From: Virgibacillus siamensis
GTDB lineage: Bacteria > Bacillota > Bacilli > Bacillales > Amphibacillaceae
Assembly (NCBI RefSeq): GCF_900162695.1
Contig: NZ_FUIH01000006.1
Coordinates: 310,001 to 374,000, forward strand
Reading direction: 5' to 3'
Length of the DNA: 64,000 bases
The translations under genes were made by a program, and so were the position numbers. Below the pieces are notes generated by a model, which saw nothing but the letters and a program-made list of their open reading frames with translations, did no database searches and had not been told where the DNA came from. This document shows, piece by piece, positions 18,028-26,497 of the stretch. Every line of letters starts with the position of its first letter. The stretch's first letter is position 1.

Positions 18028-18795
18028 ATGACGGCGATACTGGAAACAACGGACTTGTCCATATCTTTTGGCGGTCATACTGCGGTGAATCGCATTTCGG
18101 TACAGATTCCTGAAAAGAAATTCACCTCCATTATAGGGCCGAATGGTGCGGGAAAAACAACTCTGTTCAATCTCCTGAGCGGACAGCTTACACCAACGGA
18201 AGGGAAGATTTTTTATAAAGGGCAGAATATAACCAGGCTTTCCACAACAAAACGTGCCCGAATGGGAATCGGACGATCATTTCAGATAACAAATGTTTTT
18301 CCCGATTTAACAGTTCTGGAAAATGTTCGGCTGGCAGTACAGTCAGAGGCAAAAGTACGTTACCAGATGCTTGCACACTTCAAGCATTATAAAAAATTTG
18401 CTGATAAGGCAATGTCGCTTTTGGAAAAGGTTTTTCTGGAATTAAAAGCTGAACAGCTTGCGGCAAATCTTGCACATGGGGAAAAACGAAAACTGGAATT
18501 GGCGATGCTGCTCGCTTTAAAAACAGATATTCTGTTGCTTGATGAACCGACTGCCGGCATGTCATTAGAAGAAGTCCCGGCGATTATTGACGTAATCAAA
18601 AATATTAAAGCAGAAGAGGATCGGACAATTGTACTTATCGAACACAAAATGGATATGATTATGGATCTTTCGGATGAAGTACTTGTTTTATTTCACGGGG
18701 AACTGCTGGCAAAAGGAACGCCTGAAGAGATTATTGAAAATGAAACAGTTCAGTCAGCTTATTTGGGAGGTATGTATGATGAACAGCTTGCTTGA
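18028..18795 (+). CDS. LIV-type ABC transporter ATP-binding protein (LivG-like)
   Basis: A 255-residue cytosolic ATPase that energises uptake. Walker A is GPNGAGKTT (Lys43), the signature is the variant AHGEKRKLELA, and Walker B is ILLLDEPTAGM. The branched-chain C-terminal extension (LAKGTPEEIIENETVQSAYLG) is present. The ATG at 18028 sits after GGGGAGG at 18014-18020; the open frame to 17968 is not used. The gene ends overlapping the LivF-like start by 17 bases, indicating coupled synthesis of the two ATPases. Confidence 0.95.
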   Translation: MTAILETTDLSISFGGHTAVNRISVQIPEKKFTSIIGPNGAGKTTLFNLLSGQLTPTEGKIFYKGQNITRLSTTKRARMGIGRSFQITNVFPDLTVLENVRLAVQSEAKVRYQMLAHFKHYKKFADKAMSLLEKVFLELKAEQLAANLAHGEKRKLELAMLLALKTDILLLDEPTAGMSLEEVPAIIDVIKNIKAEEDRTIVLIEHKMDMIMDLSDEVLVLFHGELLAKGTPEEIIENETVQSAYLGGMYDEQLA

Positions 18796-19486
18796 GGTAA
18801 AACAGGTTAAAGCATACATACAGCAGTTTCATATTTTACACGATATTTCCTTTGAGGTTCCAAAAGGCGAGGTAACAGTGCTGCTCGGAAGAAATGGTGC
18901 CGGCAAGACGACAACATTACGGACGATTATGGGATTAAACAGCATGTCAAACGGCTCTATCTTATTTAAAGATCGCGAAATTGGCGGGTTAAAGACACAT
19001 TCCATTGCTAAAGGCGGTGTTGGCTATGTACCGGAGGATCAGGGTATTTTTGCTGAACTGACTGTCGGCGAAAATATGAAGGTTGCCATCAAGAAGGAAG
19101 ATGAGGAAACAACTCAACGGATGGAATGGATTCTTGAACTTTTTCCGGACTTAAACAAATTTTGGAAAAAACAAGGCGGTAAGCTGAGCGGGGGACAGAA
19201 GCAGATGCTTGCCATAGCACGGGCATATGTGAATGAAAATGATCTGCTGCTGATTGACGAGCCAAGTAAAGGCCTTGCCCCGATTATAGTGGAAAAGGTT
19301 ATGGAATCCATCCAGGAAATGAAGGAACGAACAACTATTTTACTGGTAGAACAGAATTTCATGATGGCAAGCAAAATTGGTGACCGCTTTTATATTATTG
19401 ATGATGGCCGAACCGTTCACAACGGCAGTATGGAAGATTTACGCAATGATAAAATGCTGATGCAGAAATACCTCGGTATAGCTTAA
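18779..19486 (+). CDS. LIV-type ABC transporter ATP-binding protein (LivF-like)
   Basis: Second ATPase of the importer, 235 residues. Walker A is GRNGAGKTT, the signature is LSGGQKQMLAIARA and Walker B is LLLIDEPSKGL. The start is ATG 18779 with GGGAGG ending eight bases upstream; the ATG at 18776 in the same frame is an alternative that adds one Met. The gene begins inside the 3' end of the LivG-like gene. Confidence 0.95.
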   Translation: MNSLLEVKQVKAYIQQFHILHDISFEVPKGEVTVLLGRNGAGKTTTLRTIMGLNSMSNGSILFKDREIGGLKTHSIAKGGVGYVPEDQGIFAELTVGENMKVAIKKEDEETTQRMEWILELFPDLNKFWKKQGGKLSGGQKQMLAIARAYVNENDLLLIDEPSKGLAPIIVEKVMESIQEMKERTTILLVEQNFMMASKIGDRFYIIDDGRTVHNGSMEDLRNDKMLMQKYLGIA

Positions 19487-19501
19487 AGGGGGGAGATAGG
19501 G

Positions 19502-20362
19502 ATGGATTTAATTTTCGGATTAACCATTAATGGCCTGGCCACCGGAATGATTATATTTTTGCTCGCAGCCGGCCTGACACTGATTTTCGGATTAATGGAC
19601 GTTCTGAATTTCGCCCATGGCGGCTTGTTTGTCTGGGGCGCCTTCAGTGGGGTATGGGTGTACAACTTAACTGGCAGCTTTTTGCTTGGAATTGGCGCAG
19701 CGATTGTTACCGGCCTGATTCTCGGGGCGATAACGGAGTTTTTGATTATCAGACCGGTATACGGGAATCATATCCAGCAAATATTGATTACGCTTGGGCT
19801 TATGCTTGTACTGGCTGAATTGATTAAAGTGGTGTTCGGGCCGGAACAGCAATCCGCCCAACCGCCGGCATTTCTGGACGGGAGTTTTATGCTGTGGGAT
19901 GTCATTATTATCAAATATCGGTTATTCATCATTGCAGTCGGCATTCTTGTATACGCTGCGACTTCCTTTATATTAAAACGGACACGAATTGGTTTGATAG
20001 TCCGGGCAGGTGTGATGGATAAAGAAATGGTCCAGTCGCTCGGGATAAACATACAATTTGTATTTATGGCTGTATTTATGGTCGGGGCAGCGATGGCCGC
20101 ATTAAGCGGTATGCTGATGGCACCGTACTCCGGTGTGATTTATGCGGAAATGGGACTTGAATTTGCAATCCTGGCATTTATTGTCGTTGTAATTGGCGGA
20201 ATGGGCAGTTTTAAAGGATCATTGTACGCAGCACTTTTGGTTGGATTAACACAGGCGTTTATGGCCTATTATGTGCCTGCCCTCAGCTTGGCGGTTAATA
20301 TGCTGCTGATGGCAGCGGTGTTGATTTTCCGTCCACAGGGATTATTCAAGGTGAAGGGGTGA
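19502..20362 (+). CDS. LIV-type ABC transporter permease (LivH-like)
   Basis: A 286-residue integral membrane permease of the branched-chain type. The N-terminal ATGMIIFLLAAGLTLIFGLM and NFAHGGLFVWGAF match the LivH signature, and a conserved loop IGLIVRAGVMDKEMVQSLGI (about residues 162-181) precedes the later helices. The protein ends VLIFRPQGLFKVKG, the classical LivH C-terminus. GGGGGGAGA precedes the ATG. It forms a heterodimer with the LivM-like protein encoded next. Confidence 0.94.
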   Translation: MDLIFGLTINGLATGMIIFLLAAGLTLIFGLMDVLNFAHGGLFVWGAFSGVWVYNLTGSFLLGIGAAIVTGLILGAITEFLIIRPVYGNHIQQILITLGLMLVLAELIKVVFGPEQQSAQPPAFLDGSFMLWDVIIIKYRLFIIAVGILVYAATSFILKRTRIGLIVRAGVMDKEMVQSLGINIQFVFMAVFMVGAAMAALSGMLMAPYSGVIYAEMGLEFAILAFIVVVIGGMGSFKGSLYAALLVGLTQAFMAYYVPALSLAVNMLLMAAVLIFRPQGLFKVKG

Positions 20363-20366
20363 AAAA

Positions 20367-21332
20367 ATGCAGTTGCGTCAAGTTGAAAAAAGCACCTGGA
20401 TTTATCTAGGTATTGCACTGATTTTATTTGCGGTACCATTCATTTTCACTGAACGAAGCATTCTGTTTTTAATCATGCAGATTTTTATTTTTGGCATCTT
20501 TGCTATGAGTTATGATTTGCTTTTAGGCTATACCGGCATTATATCGTTTGGGCATGCCATGTTTTTCGGAATCGGTGCATATTCTGCGGCTTTGATGATG
20601 AATCAAAACGATGCGACGATTATTTCACTCGTTGCCGGTATTATACTGGCCGTTATCATTGCTGCACTTGTCAGCTTTATTGCCGGCATCATGACATTAC
20701 GCCTGAAAAGTCATTATTATGCCATGCTGACACTGGCCCTCGCAGGTCTGTTTCTGGTAGCGGCAGAGAAGTGGACCAGTCTGACCGGAGGCGGGGAAGG
20801 GTTTACATTTTTGCTTCCTGATCTGCTTCGTGATTCTGGAACAATGTATGTGATATGTCTCGTTTCATTAATTATTTTCTTTTTTGGGCTCAGAAGATTT
20901 ACTAATTCACCAATGGGCAAAGTGCTGGTGGCAATTCGGGAAAATGAAAACCGAACTGAATCACTCGGATTTCAGGTGCTTCATTATAAAGTAATCGTCA
21001 GTGTTATTTCCGGAATCATTGCAAGCCTTGCAGGTGTTTTATATGTTTTATCACTGCGCTTTATCGATACCAGCGTTTTTGCTGTGGATGTAACACTGGA
21101 CGCACTTCTGATGACCATCATCGGAGGAGTCGGAACGCTGGTCGGACCGATTATCGGCGCCGGGTTAATGGAATTCGCGCACCATTGGTTGTCGGATTTG
21201 GCCGATGTACATTGGATTTTCGAACGATGGATTATTATATATGGAACCGTTTATATTCTGGCTGTAATCTTTTTTCCACAGGGTATTATTGGTACAATTC
21301 AAGGCAAATTTGTAAATCGCTTACGAAAGTGA
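20367..21332 (+). CDS. LIV-type ABC transporter permease (LivM-like)
   Basis: The second permease, 321 residues, about 8-9 membrane helices. Family landmarks are GYTGIISFGHAMFFGIGAY, LRLKSHYYAMLTLALAGLF, the cytoplasmic coupling loop GKVLVAIRENENRTESLGF and GGVGTLVGPIIGA near the end. It starts four bases after the LivH-like stop with GAAGGGGTG. All five parts of a complete importer are therefore present and consecutive. Confidence 0.94.
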   Translation: MQLRQVEKSTWIYLGIALILFAVPFIFTERSILFLIMQIFIFGIFAMSYDLLLGYTGIISFGHAMFFGIGAYSAALMMNQNDATIISLVAGIILAVIIAALVSFIAGIMTLRLKSHYYAMLTLALAGLFLVAAEKWTSLTGGGEGFTFLLPDLLRDSGTMYVICLVSLIIFFFGLRRFTNSPMGKVLVAIRENENRTESLGFQVLHYKVIVSVISGIIASLAGVLYVLSLRFIDTSVFAVDVTLDALLMTIIGGVGTLVGPIIGAGLMEFAHHWLSDLADVHWIFERWIIIYGTVYILAVIFFPQGIIGTIQGKFVNRLRK

Positions 21333-21341
21333 GGTGAAATA

Positions 21342-22367
21342 ATGGAACCAATTGGCGTGTTAAGTACAGGTGTATATATTCCGGAGAAAAAAATGACCTC
21401 AACCGATATTGCAGAACAGTCGGGGCTTCCAATTGAGGTAGTTGAACAGAAGATGGGAATAAAGGAAAAACCAATACCCGGTGAAAAAGACCATACATGT
21501 GCCATGGGTATTTTTGCTGCCGAAAAGGCAATTGCCAAAGTGAATTTAAATCCCGGGAAAATTGATCTGGTCATTTATATTGGTGAGGAACATAAAGAAT
21601 ATCCATTATGGACTGCCGCAATCAAGCTGCAGCAGGAAATCGGCGCAGTAAATGCCTGGGCATTTGATACAGCATTACGCTGCGGCACAACCATTATGGC
21701 ATTGAAAGTTGCCAAGGACATGATGACAGCAGATAATTCAATTAAGACAGTTTTGCTTGCCGGCGGGTATCGGAATGTTGATTTTATTAATTATCAGAAT
21801 GCGCGCACCCGCTTTATGTTTAACTTAGGAGCAGGCGGGGGTGCGATTATCCTGCAAAAAGGTCATACAAAAAACCAGTTGCTTGCGACCCATATGATTA
21901 CAGATGGAACTTTTTCTGAAGATGTTGTTGTTCCGGCAGGCGGAACGAAATCCCCGCTCACAGGAAAAACACTTGATGCAGGTCTGTATCAGCTGGATGT
22001 GATGGACCCGTCCGGCATGAAAAGAAGGCTGGCGGATAAATCGATGGTCAATTTTATCGCTTGCATCGAAAAGGCTTTGGCTAAAAGCGAATTGGATAAA
22101 AAAGATATCGATTATGTCGCGATGCTGCATATGAAGCGTTCAGCGCATTATTATGTTTTGGACCAGCTGGGTCTTGATCATGACAAATCTATTTATCTCG
22201 AAGACTATGGACATATTGGTCAGATGGATCAGATTATTTCACTGGAGCTCGCGGAAGCTGATGGTAAACTAAAGAATGGTGATGTGGTTGTACTAGTTTC
22301 CGCGGGGATTGGTTACGCATGGGGGGCAAACGTTATTATTTGGGGTAAACAAGAGGAGGCTGGATAG
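21342..22367 (+). CDS. Thiolase-fold 3-oxoacyl-ACP/CoA synthase III-like enzyme
   Basis: A 341-residue member of the FabH/KAS III-like condensing enzymes, expected to act on acyl-CoA or acyl-ACP thioesters. The probable nucleophile is Cys114 in AFDTALRCGTTIMAL. The basic residue is His263 in MLHMKRSAHY. Where FabH has Asn (YGN), this protein has His291 (YGHIGQMDQ), giving a Cys-His-His set more like KAS I/II. The cluster (importer, hydrolase, SDR, ligase) suggests thiolytic or condensing chemistry on an imported acid rather than housekeeping fatty-acid initiation. The exact reaction is unknown. Confidence 0.82.
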   Translation: MEPIGVLSTGVYIPEKKMTSTDIAEQSGLPIEVVEQKMGIKEKPIPGEKDHTCAMGIFAAEKAIAKVNLNPGKIDLVIYIGEEHKEYPLWTAAIKLQQEIGAVNAWAFDTALRCGTTIMALKVAKDMMTADNSIKTVLLAGGYRNVDFINYQNARTRFMFNLGAGGGAIILQKGHTKNQLLATHMITDGTFSEDVVVPAGGTKSPLTGKTLDAGLYQLDVMDPSGMKRRLADKSMVNFIACIEKALAKSELDKKDIDYVAMLHMKRSAHYYVLDQLGLDHDKSIYLEDYGHIGQMDQIISLELAEADGKLKNGDVVVLVSAGIGYAWGANVIIWGKQEEAG

Positions 22368-23279
22368 ATGGTAAACGTTTCGATGAAACAAGTGTCTTTG
22401 CCAAATGGGGAGGAAATAGCCTATCGTGAACGTGAGGGCGGTGATGTTAAGGTACTGCTTGTCCACGGTAACATGACTTCATGTGTACACTGGGATGTGG
22501 TGATGGAAACTATGAGTGCGAACTTTAAAGTGTTTGCAGTTGATCTGCGCGGGTTCGGTGAATCCTCCTATCATCATACGATTGAATCGATTAAAGATTT
22601 TTCAGACGATTTGAAGCTGTTTTGTGATGAAATTGGTCTGCGGGACTTTGCGCTGGCAGGCTGGTCGCTCGGCGGCGCAGTAGCACAGCAGTTTTGTGCG
22701 GATTATCCGGGCTATGCAAATCAGCTGATACTCATTGCATCAGCGTCAACACGGGGGTACGCATATTATGCGACGGGGGAGAATGGGTTGCCCGATACAT
22801 TAAACCGTCTGCATTCACTGGAAGAGGTTAGAACTGACGGGAAAACGAAGCTCATCCAAGGTGCCTATGACACAAATAATTATGATTTGCTCCGACAGAC
22901 ATGGAATATGCTGATTTATCGTAATCGAGAGCCTGATCCGGAACGATATGATCATTATTTGGCGGATATGACAACCCAGCGTAATCTGGCTGAAACGTAT
23001 CATGTTTTGAATTGGTTTAATATCAGTAATGTCCATAACGGATTGGTGGATGGGAACGGGAAAATGGAACATATAACTATTCCGGTTCTGATTGCCTGGG
23101 GTAATGAAGACCTGGTTGTTACGAAACAAATGACAGATGAACTCATTGAAGATTATGGAGAAAAAGCAATTTATAAAGAATTACCCGGATCCGGCCATTC
23201 CCCGCTGATAGACAATCTGGATCAACTGCTTCGGACAATGGAAGATTTTTTAACGGAAAGGACGTCAGTAAATGAATAG
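22368..23279 (+). CDS. Alpha/beta hydrolase
   Basis: A 303-residue cytosolic alpha/beta-fold hydrolase. The oxyanion-hole region is VHGNMTS (33-38), the nucleophile elbow GWSLGG gives Ser100, the acid is probably Asp248 in GNEDLVV, and the catalytic His is His277 in GSGHSP. The layout resembles C-C bond hydrolases and esterases (MhpC-like), but the cap domain (about 130-220) gives no substrate hint. The start ATG directly abuts the previous stop, and the end overlaps the SDR gene by eight bases, so it is tightly co-translated in the acyl operon. Confidence 0.88.
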   Translation: MVNVSMKQVSLPNGEEIAYREREGGDVKVLLVHGNMTSCVHWDVVMETMSANFKVFAVDLRGFGESSYHHTIESIKDFSDDLKLFCDEIGLRDFALAGWSLGGAVAQQFCADYPGYANQLILIASASTRGYAYYATGENGLPDTLNRLHSLEEVRTDGKTKLIQGAYDTNNYDLLRQTWNMLIYRNREPDPERYDHYLADMTTQRNLAETYHVLNWFNISNVHNGLVDGNGKMEHITIPVLIAWGNEDLVVTKQMTDELIEDYGEKAIYKELPGSGHSPLIDNLDQLLRTMEDFLTERTSVNE

Positions 23280-24015
23280 ATTGCAGGATAAAGTAGCGAT
23301 TATTACCGGAGCTGCAAACGGAATCGGTTTGCAGGCAGCGAAAACCTTTGCAACGGAGGGGGCGCGGGTTATCATCGCAGATTTTGATGAAGGAAAAGGG
23401 AAGGAACGCGAGAAGGAATTGCTTGCAGAGGAGTTGACGTGCACATTTGTTCAGGTGGATGTTGCCGACCGGGTAAGTGTGGATGCTATGGTTGACAGCG
23501 TGTTATCCGGTTATGGGAAGATTGATATTCTGATCAACAATGCAGGGATTACCCGGGACGGAATGCTTTCCCGACTGACCCCGAAAGATTTCCAGCAGGT
23601 AATTGATGTTAACCTGACAGGTGTATTTCATTGTACGCAGGCTGTGCTGCCTTCGATGACAGCACAAGGTATAGGCAAAATTGTTAATACGTCTTCCGTA
23701 ACCGGTACATACGGCAATATTGGCCAAACGAATTATGCAGCGGCAAAGGCAGGGATTATCGGAATGACAAAAACGTGGGCAAAAGAACTTGCTCGCAAGG
23801 GAATAAACGTTAACGCGGTAGCTCCCGGTTTTACTGAAACGGGGATGGTAGCCGAGGTGCCGGATAAGGTAATTGATAAAATGAAAGCACAGGTTCCAAT
23901 GGGGCGGCTCGGCAGACCTGAAGACATTGCAAATGCCTATCTGTTTCTCTCCTCCAATGAAGCTGATTATGTAAACGGACATGTCCTGCATGTAGACGGC
24001 GGTATCATGATGTAA
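23272..24015 (+). CDS. Short-chain dehydrogenase/reductase, FabG-like
   Basis: A 247-residue NAD(P)-dependent SDR of the classical type: TGAANGIG cofactor motif at 13-20, NNAG at 89-92, and the Asn114-Ser142-Tyr155-Lys159 catalytic set (YAAAK). The C-terminus YVNGHVLHVDGGIMM is typical of 3-oxoacyl-ACP/CoA reductases and acetoacetyl-CoA reductase. Next to a condensing enzyme it probably interconverts 3-oxo and 3-hydroxy acyl thioesters. It is the last gene of the livK-initiated transcript; a terminator follows. Confidence 0.9.
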   Translation: MNRLQDKVAIITGAANGIGLQAAKTFATEGARVIIADFDEGKGKEREKELLAEELTCTFVQVDVADRVSVDAMVDSVLSGYGKIDILINNAGITRDGMLSRLTPKDFQQVIDVNLTGVFHCTQAVLPSMTAQGIGKIVNTSSVTGTYGNIGQTNYAAAKAGIIGMTKTWAKELARKGINVNAVAPGFTETGMVAEVPDKVIDKMKAQVPMGRLGRPEDIANAYLFLSSNEADYVNGHVLHVDGGIMM

Positions 24016-24020
24016 TGTGA

Positions 24021-24050
24021 AAGGCACTCTCGATTCGGGGTGCTTTTTTT
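24021..24050 (+). terminator. Intrinsic terminator after the SDR gene
   Basis: GCACTC pairs with GGGTGC around a seven-base loop, then seven Ts. It separates the SDR gene from the ligase promoter. Confidence 0.8.
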
Positions 24051-24061
24051 CAATACAGGTG

Positions 24062-24094
24062 TAACCAGGATGTAACTTCTGTTTCCTATACTAT
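24062..24094 (+). promoter_or_regulatory. Acyl-CoA ligase promoter with 11-bp direct repeat (candidate SARP site)
   Basis: TGTAAC at 24062 and 24073 (period 11), then TATACT as -10 at 24089-24094, exactly 10 bases after the second repeat, and no recognisable -35. It matches the livK promoter in repeat sequence, spacing and distance to -10. Confidence 0.75.
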
Positions 24095-24124
24095 CGGTAA
24101 AACAGATACAACGGAGGGGTTGCG

Positions 24125-25603
24125 ATGCAAGCTGCGGTAGATTGGTTTCAGAGCAGGGTGAATTTATTCCCTGACAAAGTGGCGGTAGTGGATGCGGAAA
24201 CAGATGTGGCCTGGACATATCATGAACTGAATAAACGGGCGGAATTTTTGGCACAGTATTTCGTTCAAAACGGAATCGGAAAAGGGGACCGGGTAGCACT
24301 GCTGGCACCAAATCATGTCAGTTATTTTGATTTTTTATTTGCCTGCATGAAAATCGGTTCCGTTTTTGTCCCTTTAAACTGGCGGCTTTCAATCGATGAA
24401 CTTGATTATGTCCTGAAAGATTGTACACCAAAACTGATGGGGATTTCTCCGATTTTTCGGGGCAAAGTCGTGGAAAATCCAGTAACCTGTATTGACATTA
24501 ACCATCATGATTATTTGGACAGATTAACGGTATCCGGTACATATTCGATTGAAAAGGTACCGGCGGAAGAAGATGCTCTCGCAATGATTTACACGGGTGG
24601 GACTACGGGAAAGCCTAAAGGAGCGGTACTGTCCCATCGTTCTATTTTATGGAATGCAATGAACACAATCATAAGCTGGAATCTGACGGCTGATGATGTA
24701 ACGATGACCTGCCTCCCAATGTTTCATACGGGAGGGCTGAATGTGCTGTCATTGCCATTACTGCTTACGGGCGGTAAAGTAGTGATTTCCCCTGAGTTTG
24801 AAGCGGTTAAAGCAGTTAATGATTTGCTTAAATATCAATGTACAATTGTTTTATGTGTCCCAACCATGTATCACATGATGATCCGGACAGAGGCTTTTCA
24901 GCATGCCGCCTTTCCGCATATGAAAGTTTTTTTATCAGGTGGTGCACCTTGCCCGCATAAAATATACAGTGCATTTCGTGCCAAGGGTATTCCATTTAAA
25001 GAAGGGTATGGTTTGACAGAGGCCGGACCGAATAATTTTTACATTGATCCATCCGAAACGAAACGGAAACTTGGGTCTGTCGGGAAACCAATGCTTCTAA
25101 ATGATATTAAAATTGTTGCAGCAAACGGAAATGAAGTCAGCGGCAGCGAGGTAGGTGAACTTCTGATACGCGGAAATCATTCTTTTGAATATTATTGGAA
25201 TAACCCGGATCAGACAAAACAGACGCTTGTCGATGGATGGGTACATACCGGTGATTTGGCAAGACGGGATGGTGAAGGATACGTCTATATTGTCGGACGA
25301 AAAAAAGATATGATCATTACCGGCGGGGAAAATATTTACCCATTGGAAATTGAGCATTGGCTGGAATCGCATGAAAATGTGCATGAAGCAGCGGTGTTGG
25401 GATTTCCAGATGAAAAGTGGGGAGAAATAGTCGTTGCATTTATAGCAGCTGATGTTGTGATGAATGATTTGGAATGGAATGAGTACTGCGGACAAAAACT
25501 CGCCCGCTATAAAATCCCCAAAAAATTTATATTGCTTGATGAACTTCCCAAAACCCATGTCGGGAAAATTAATAAGGCAGCTTTGAAAGAAAAAATCATG
25601 TAA
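24125..25603 (+). CDS. Acyl-CoA synthetase (AMP-forming)
   Basis: A 492-residue adenylate-forming ligase that activates a carboxylic acid to its CoA thioester. The P-loop-like motif is MIYTGGTTGKPKGAV (about 155-169), followed by GYGLTEAGPNNF, GWVHTGDLARRDG, GRKKDMIITGGENIYP and the C-terminal catalytic Lys region in KTHVGKINKAALK. GGAGGGG precedes the ATG. It has its own promoter, sharing the direct repeat of the livK promoter, so it belongs to the same regulon. It is probably the first enzyme acting on the imported acid; chain length or ring type cannot be judged. Confidence 0.93.
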   Translation: MQAAVDWFQSRVNLFPDKVAVVDAETDVAWTYHELNKRAEFLAQYFVQNGIGKGDRVALLAPNHVSYFDFLFACMKIGSVFVPLNWRLSIDELDYVLKDCTPKLMGISPIFRGKVVENPVTCIDINHHDYLDRLTVSGTYSIEKVPAEEDALAMIYTGGTTGKPKGAVLSHRSILWNAMNTIISWNLTADDVTMTCLPMFHTGGLNVLSLPLLLTGGKVVISPEFEAVKAVNDLLKYQCTIVLCVPTMYHMMIRTEAFQHAAFPHMKVFLSGGAPCPHKIYSAFRAKGIPFKEGYGLTEAGPNNFYIDPSETKRKLGSVGKPMLLNDIKIVAANGNEVSGSEVGELLIRGNHSFEYYWNNPDQTKQTLVDGWVHTGDLARRDGEGYVYIVGRKKDMIITGGENIYPLEIEHWLESHENVHEAAVLGFPDEKWGEIVVAFIAADVVMNDLEWNEYCGQKLARYKIPKKFILLDELPKTHVGKINKAALKEKIM

Positions 25604-25609
25604 TCGGTT

Positions 25610-25650
25610 TAACACGGATTTCTGAAGCAGAATTCCGTGTTATTTACTTT
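25610..25650 (+). terminator. Intrinsic terminator of the ligase gene
   Basis: AACACGGA at 25611-25618 pairs with TCCGTGTT, with further inner pairing, followed by the T-rich ATTTACTTTT. It lies just after the ligase stop. Confidence 0.75.
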
Positions 25651-25695
25651 TCGCCGGGATTCCGTATACTATATTGTAAGAAAGAAGGTGGCAAA

Positions 25696-26406
25696 ATGGA
25701 TGCACCATACGTACATAAAATATTTACCGGGAAAGTGAAACAGATGGGTCATGAAGGTGCTGAAGACAGGATGGACAGGCCTTGGAATAGCGGCATATTC
25801 AAACAGGAGGCACAAGGTGAACGGTGGCTTGGAAAAACCGGTTTTATGGATGATGAAGTAGCTGACACGAAAAATCATGGCGGTCCGGAAAAGGCTGTCT
25901 TCGCCTATCCGAAAAAGCATTATGAGTTTTGGAGGAGTGAACTGGACCTGGATACAATCAGCGTTTCTGCGATGGGTGAAAATCTTTCCCTGGAAAATGC
26001 TGATGAATATCATATTTGTATCGGGGATACATTTCAATTCGGCGAAAGCGTGATTCAGGTATCACAGCCCCGTCAACCTTGCTGGAAGCCTGCCAGAAGA
26101 TTTCGCATCATGGACTTTGCGCTGAGGATTCAGAACAGCGGGCGGACCGGGTGGTATTTTCGTGTGCTTAAGGAAGGGAAAGCAGGTGCGGGAATGCACC
26201 TTGAGCTAATCGAACGCCCATTACCACAGTGGACGATTGCTGCTTGTAATGAAGTAATGCATGTAAGGAAAGAAGATCTGCGGGCAGCTGATGATCTTGC
26301 TTCCTGCGGTTTGCTGGCGGAAAACTGGAGGCGAACCTTAACAAAAAGGCTGCGCGGTCAACAATCTTCAGTGGAAAAGCGTGTGTTTGGTCCGAACAAG
26401 TCATGA
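25696..26406 (+). CDS. MOSC domain protein
   Basis: A 236-residue MOSC-fold protein of the YiiM type, associated with molybdenum-cofactor sulfur or N-hydroxylated compound reduction (family knowledge). The central Cys of the domain is seen in QPRQPCWKPARRF. The motifs VADTKNHGGPEKAVFAYP and MGENLSLENADE are typical. The ATG at 25696 has AAGAAGGTGG upstream. A possible promoter, TTTACT-16-TATACT (25643-25670), overlaps the preceding terminator. It stands alone between transcripts, and nothing nearby specifies a partner. Confidence 0.88.
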   Translation: MDAPYVHKIFTGKVKQMGHEGAEDRMDRPWNSGIFKQEAQGERWLGKTGFMDDEVADTKNHGGPEKAVFAYPKKHYEFWRSELDLDTISVSAMGENLSLENADEYHICIGDTFQFGESVIQVSQPRQPCWKPARRFRIMDFALRIQNSGRTGWYFRVLKEGKAGAGMHLELIERPLPQWTIAACNEVMHVRKEDLRAADDLASCGLLAENWRRTLTKRLRGQQSSVEKRVFGPNKS

Positions 26407-26497
26407 TCTATGGAAATACATTGCATTGCAAAAAATGTTGTACATACACATTTAATATGGAGTATTATATTGGGTAAGAGATGCAGGAGGTATCGTT

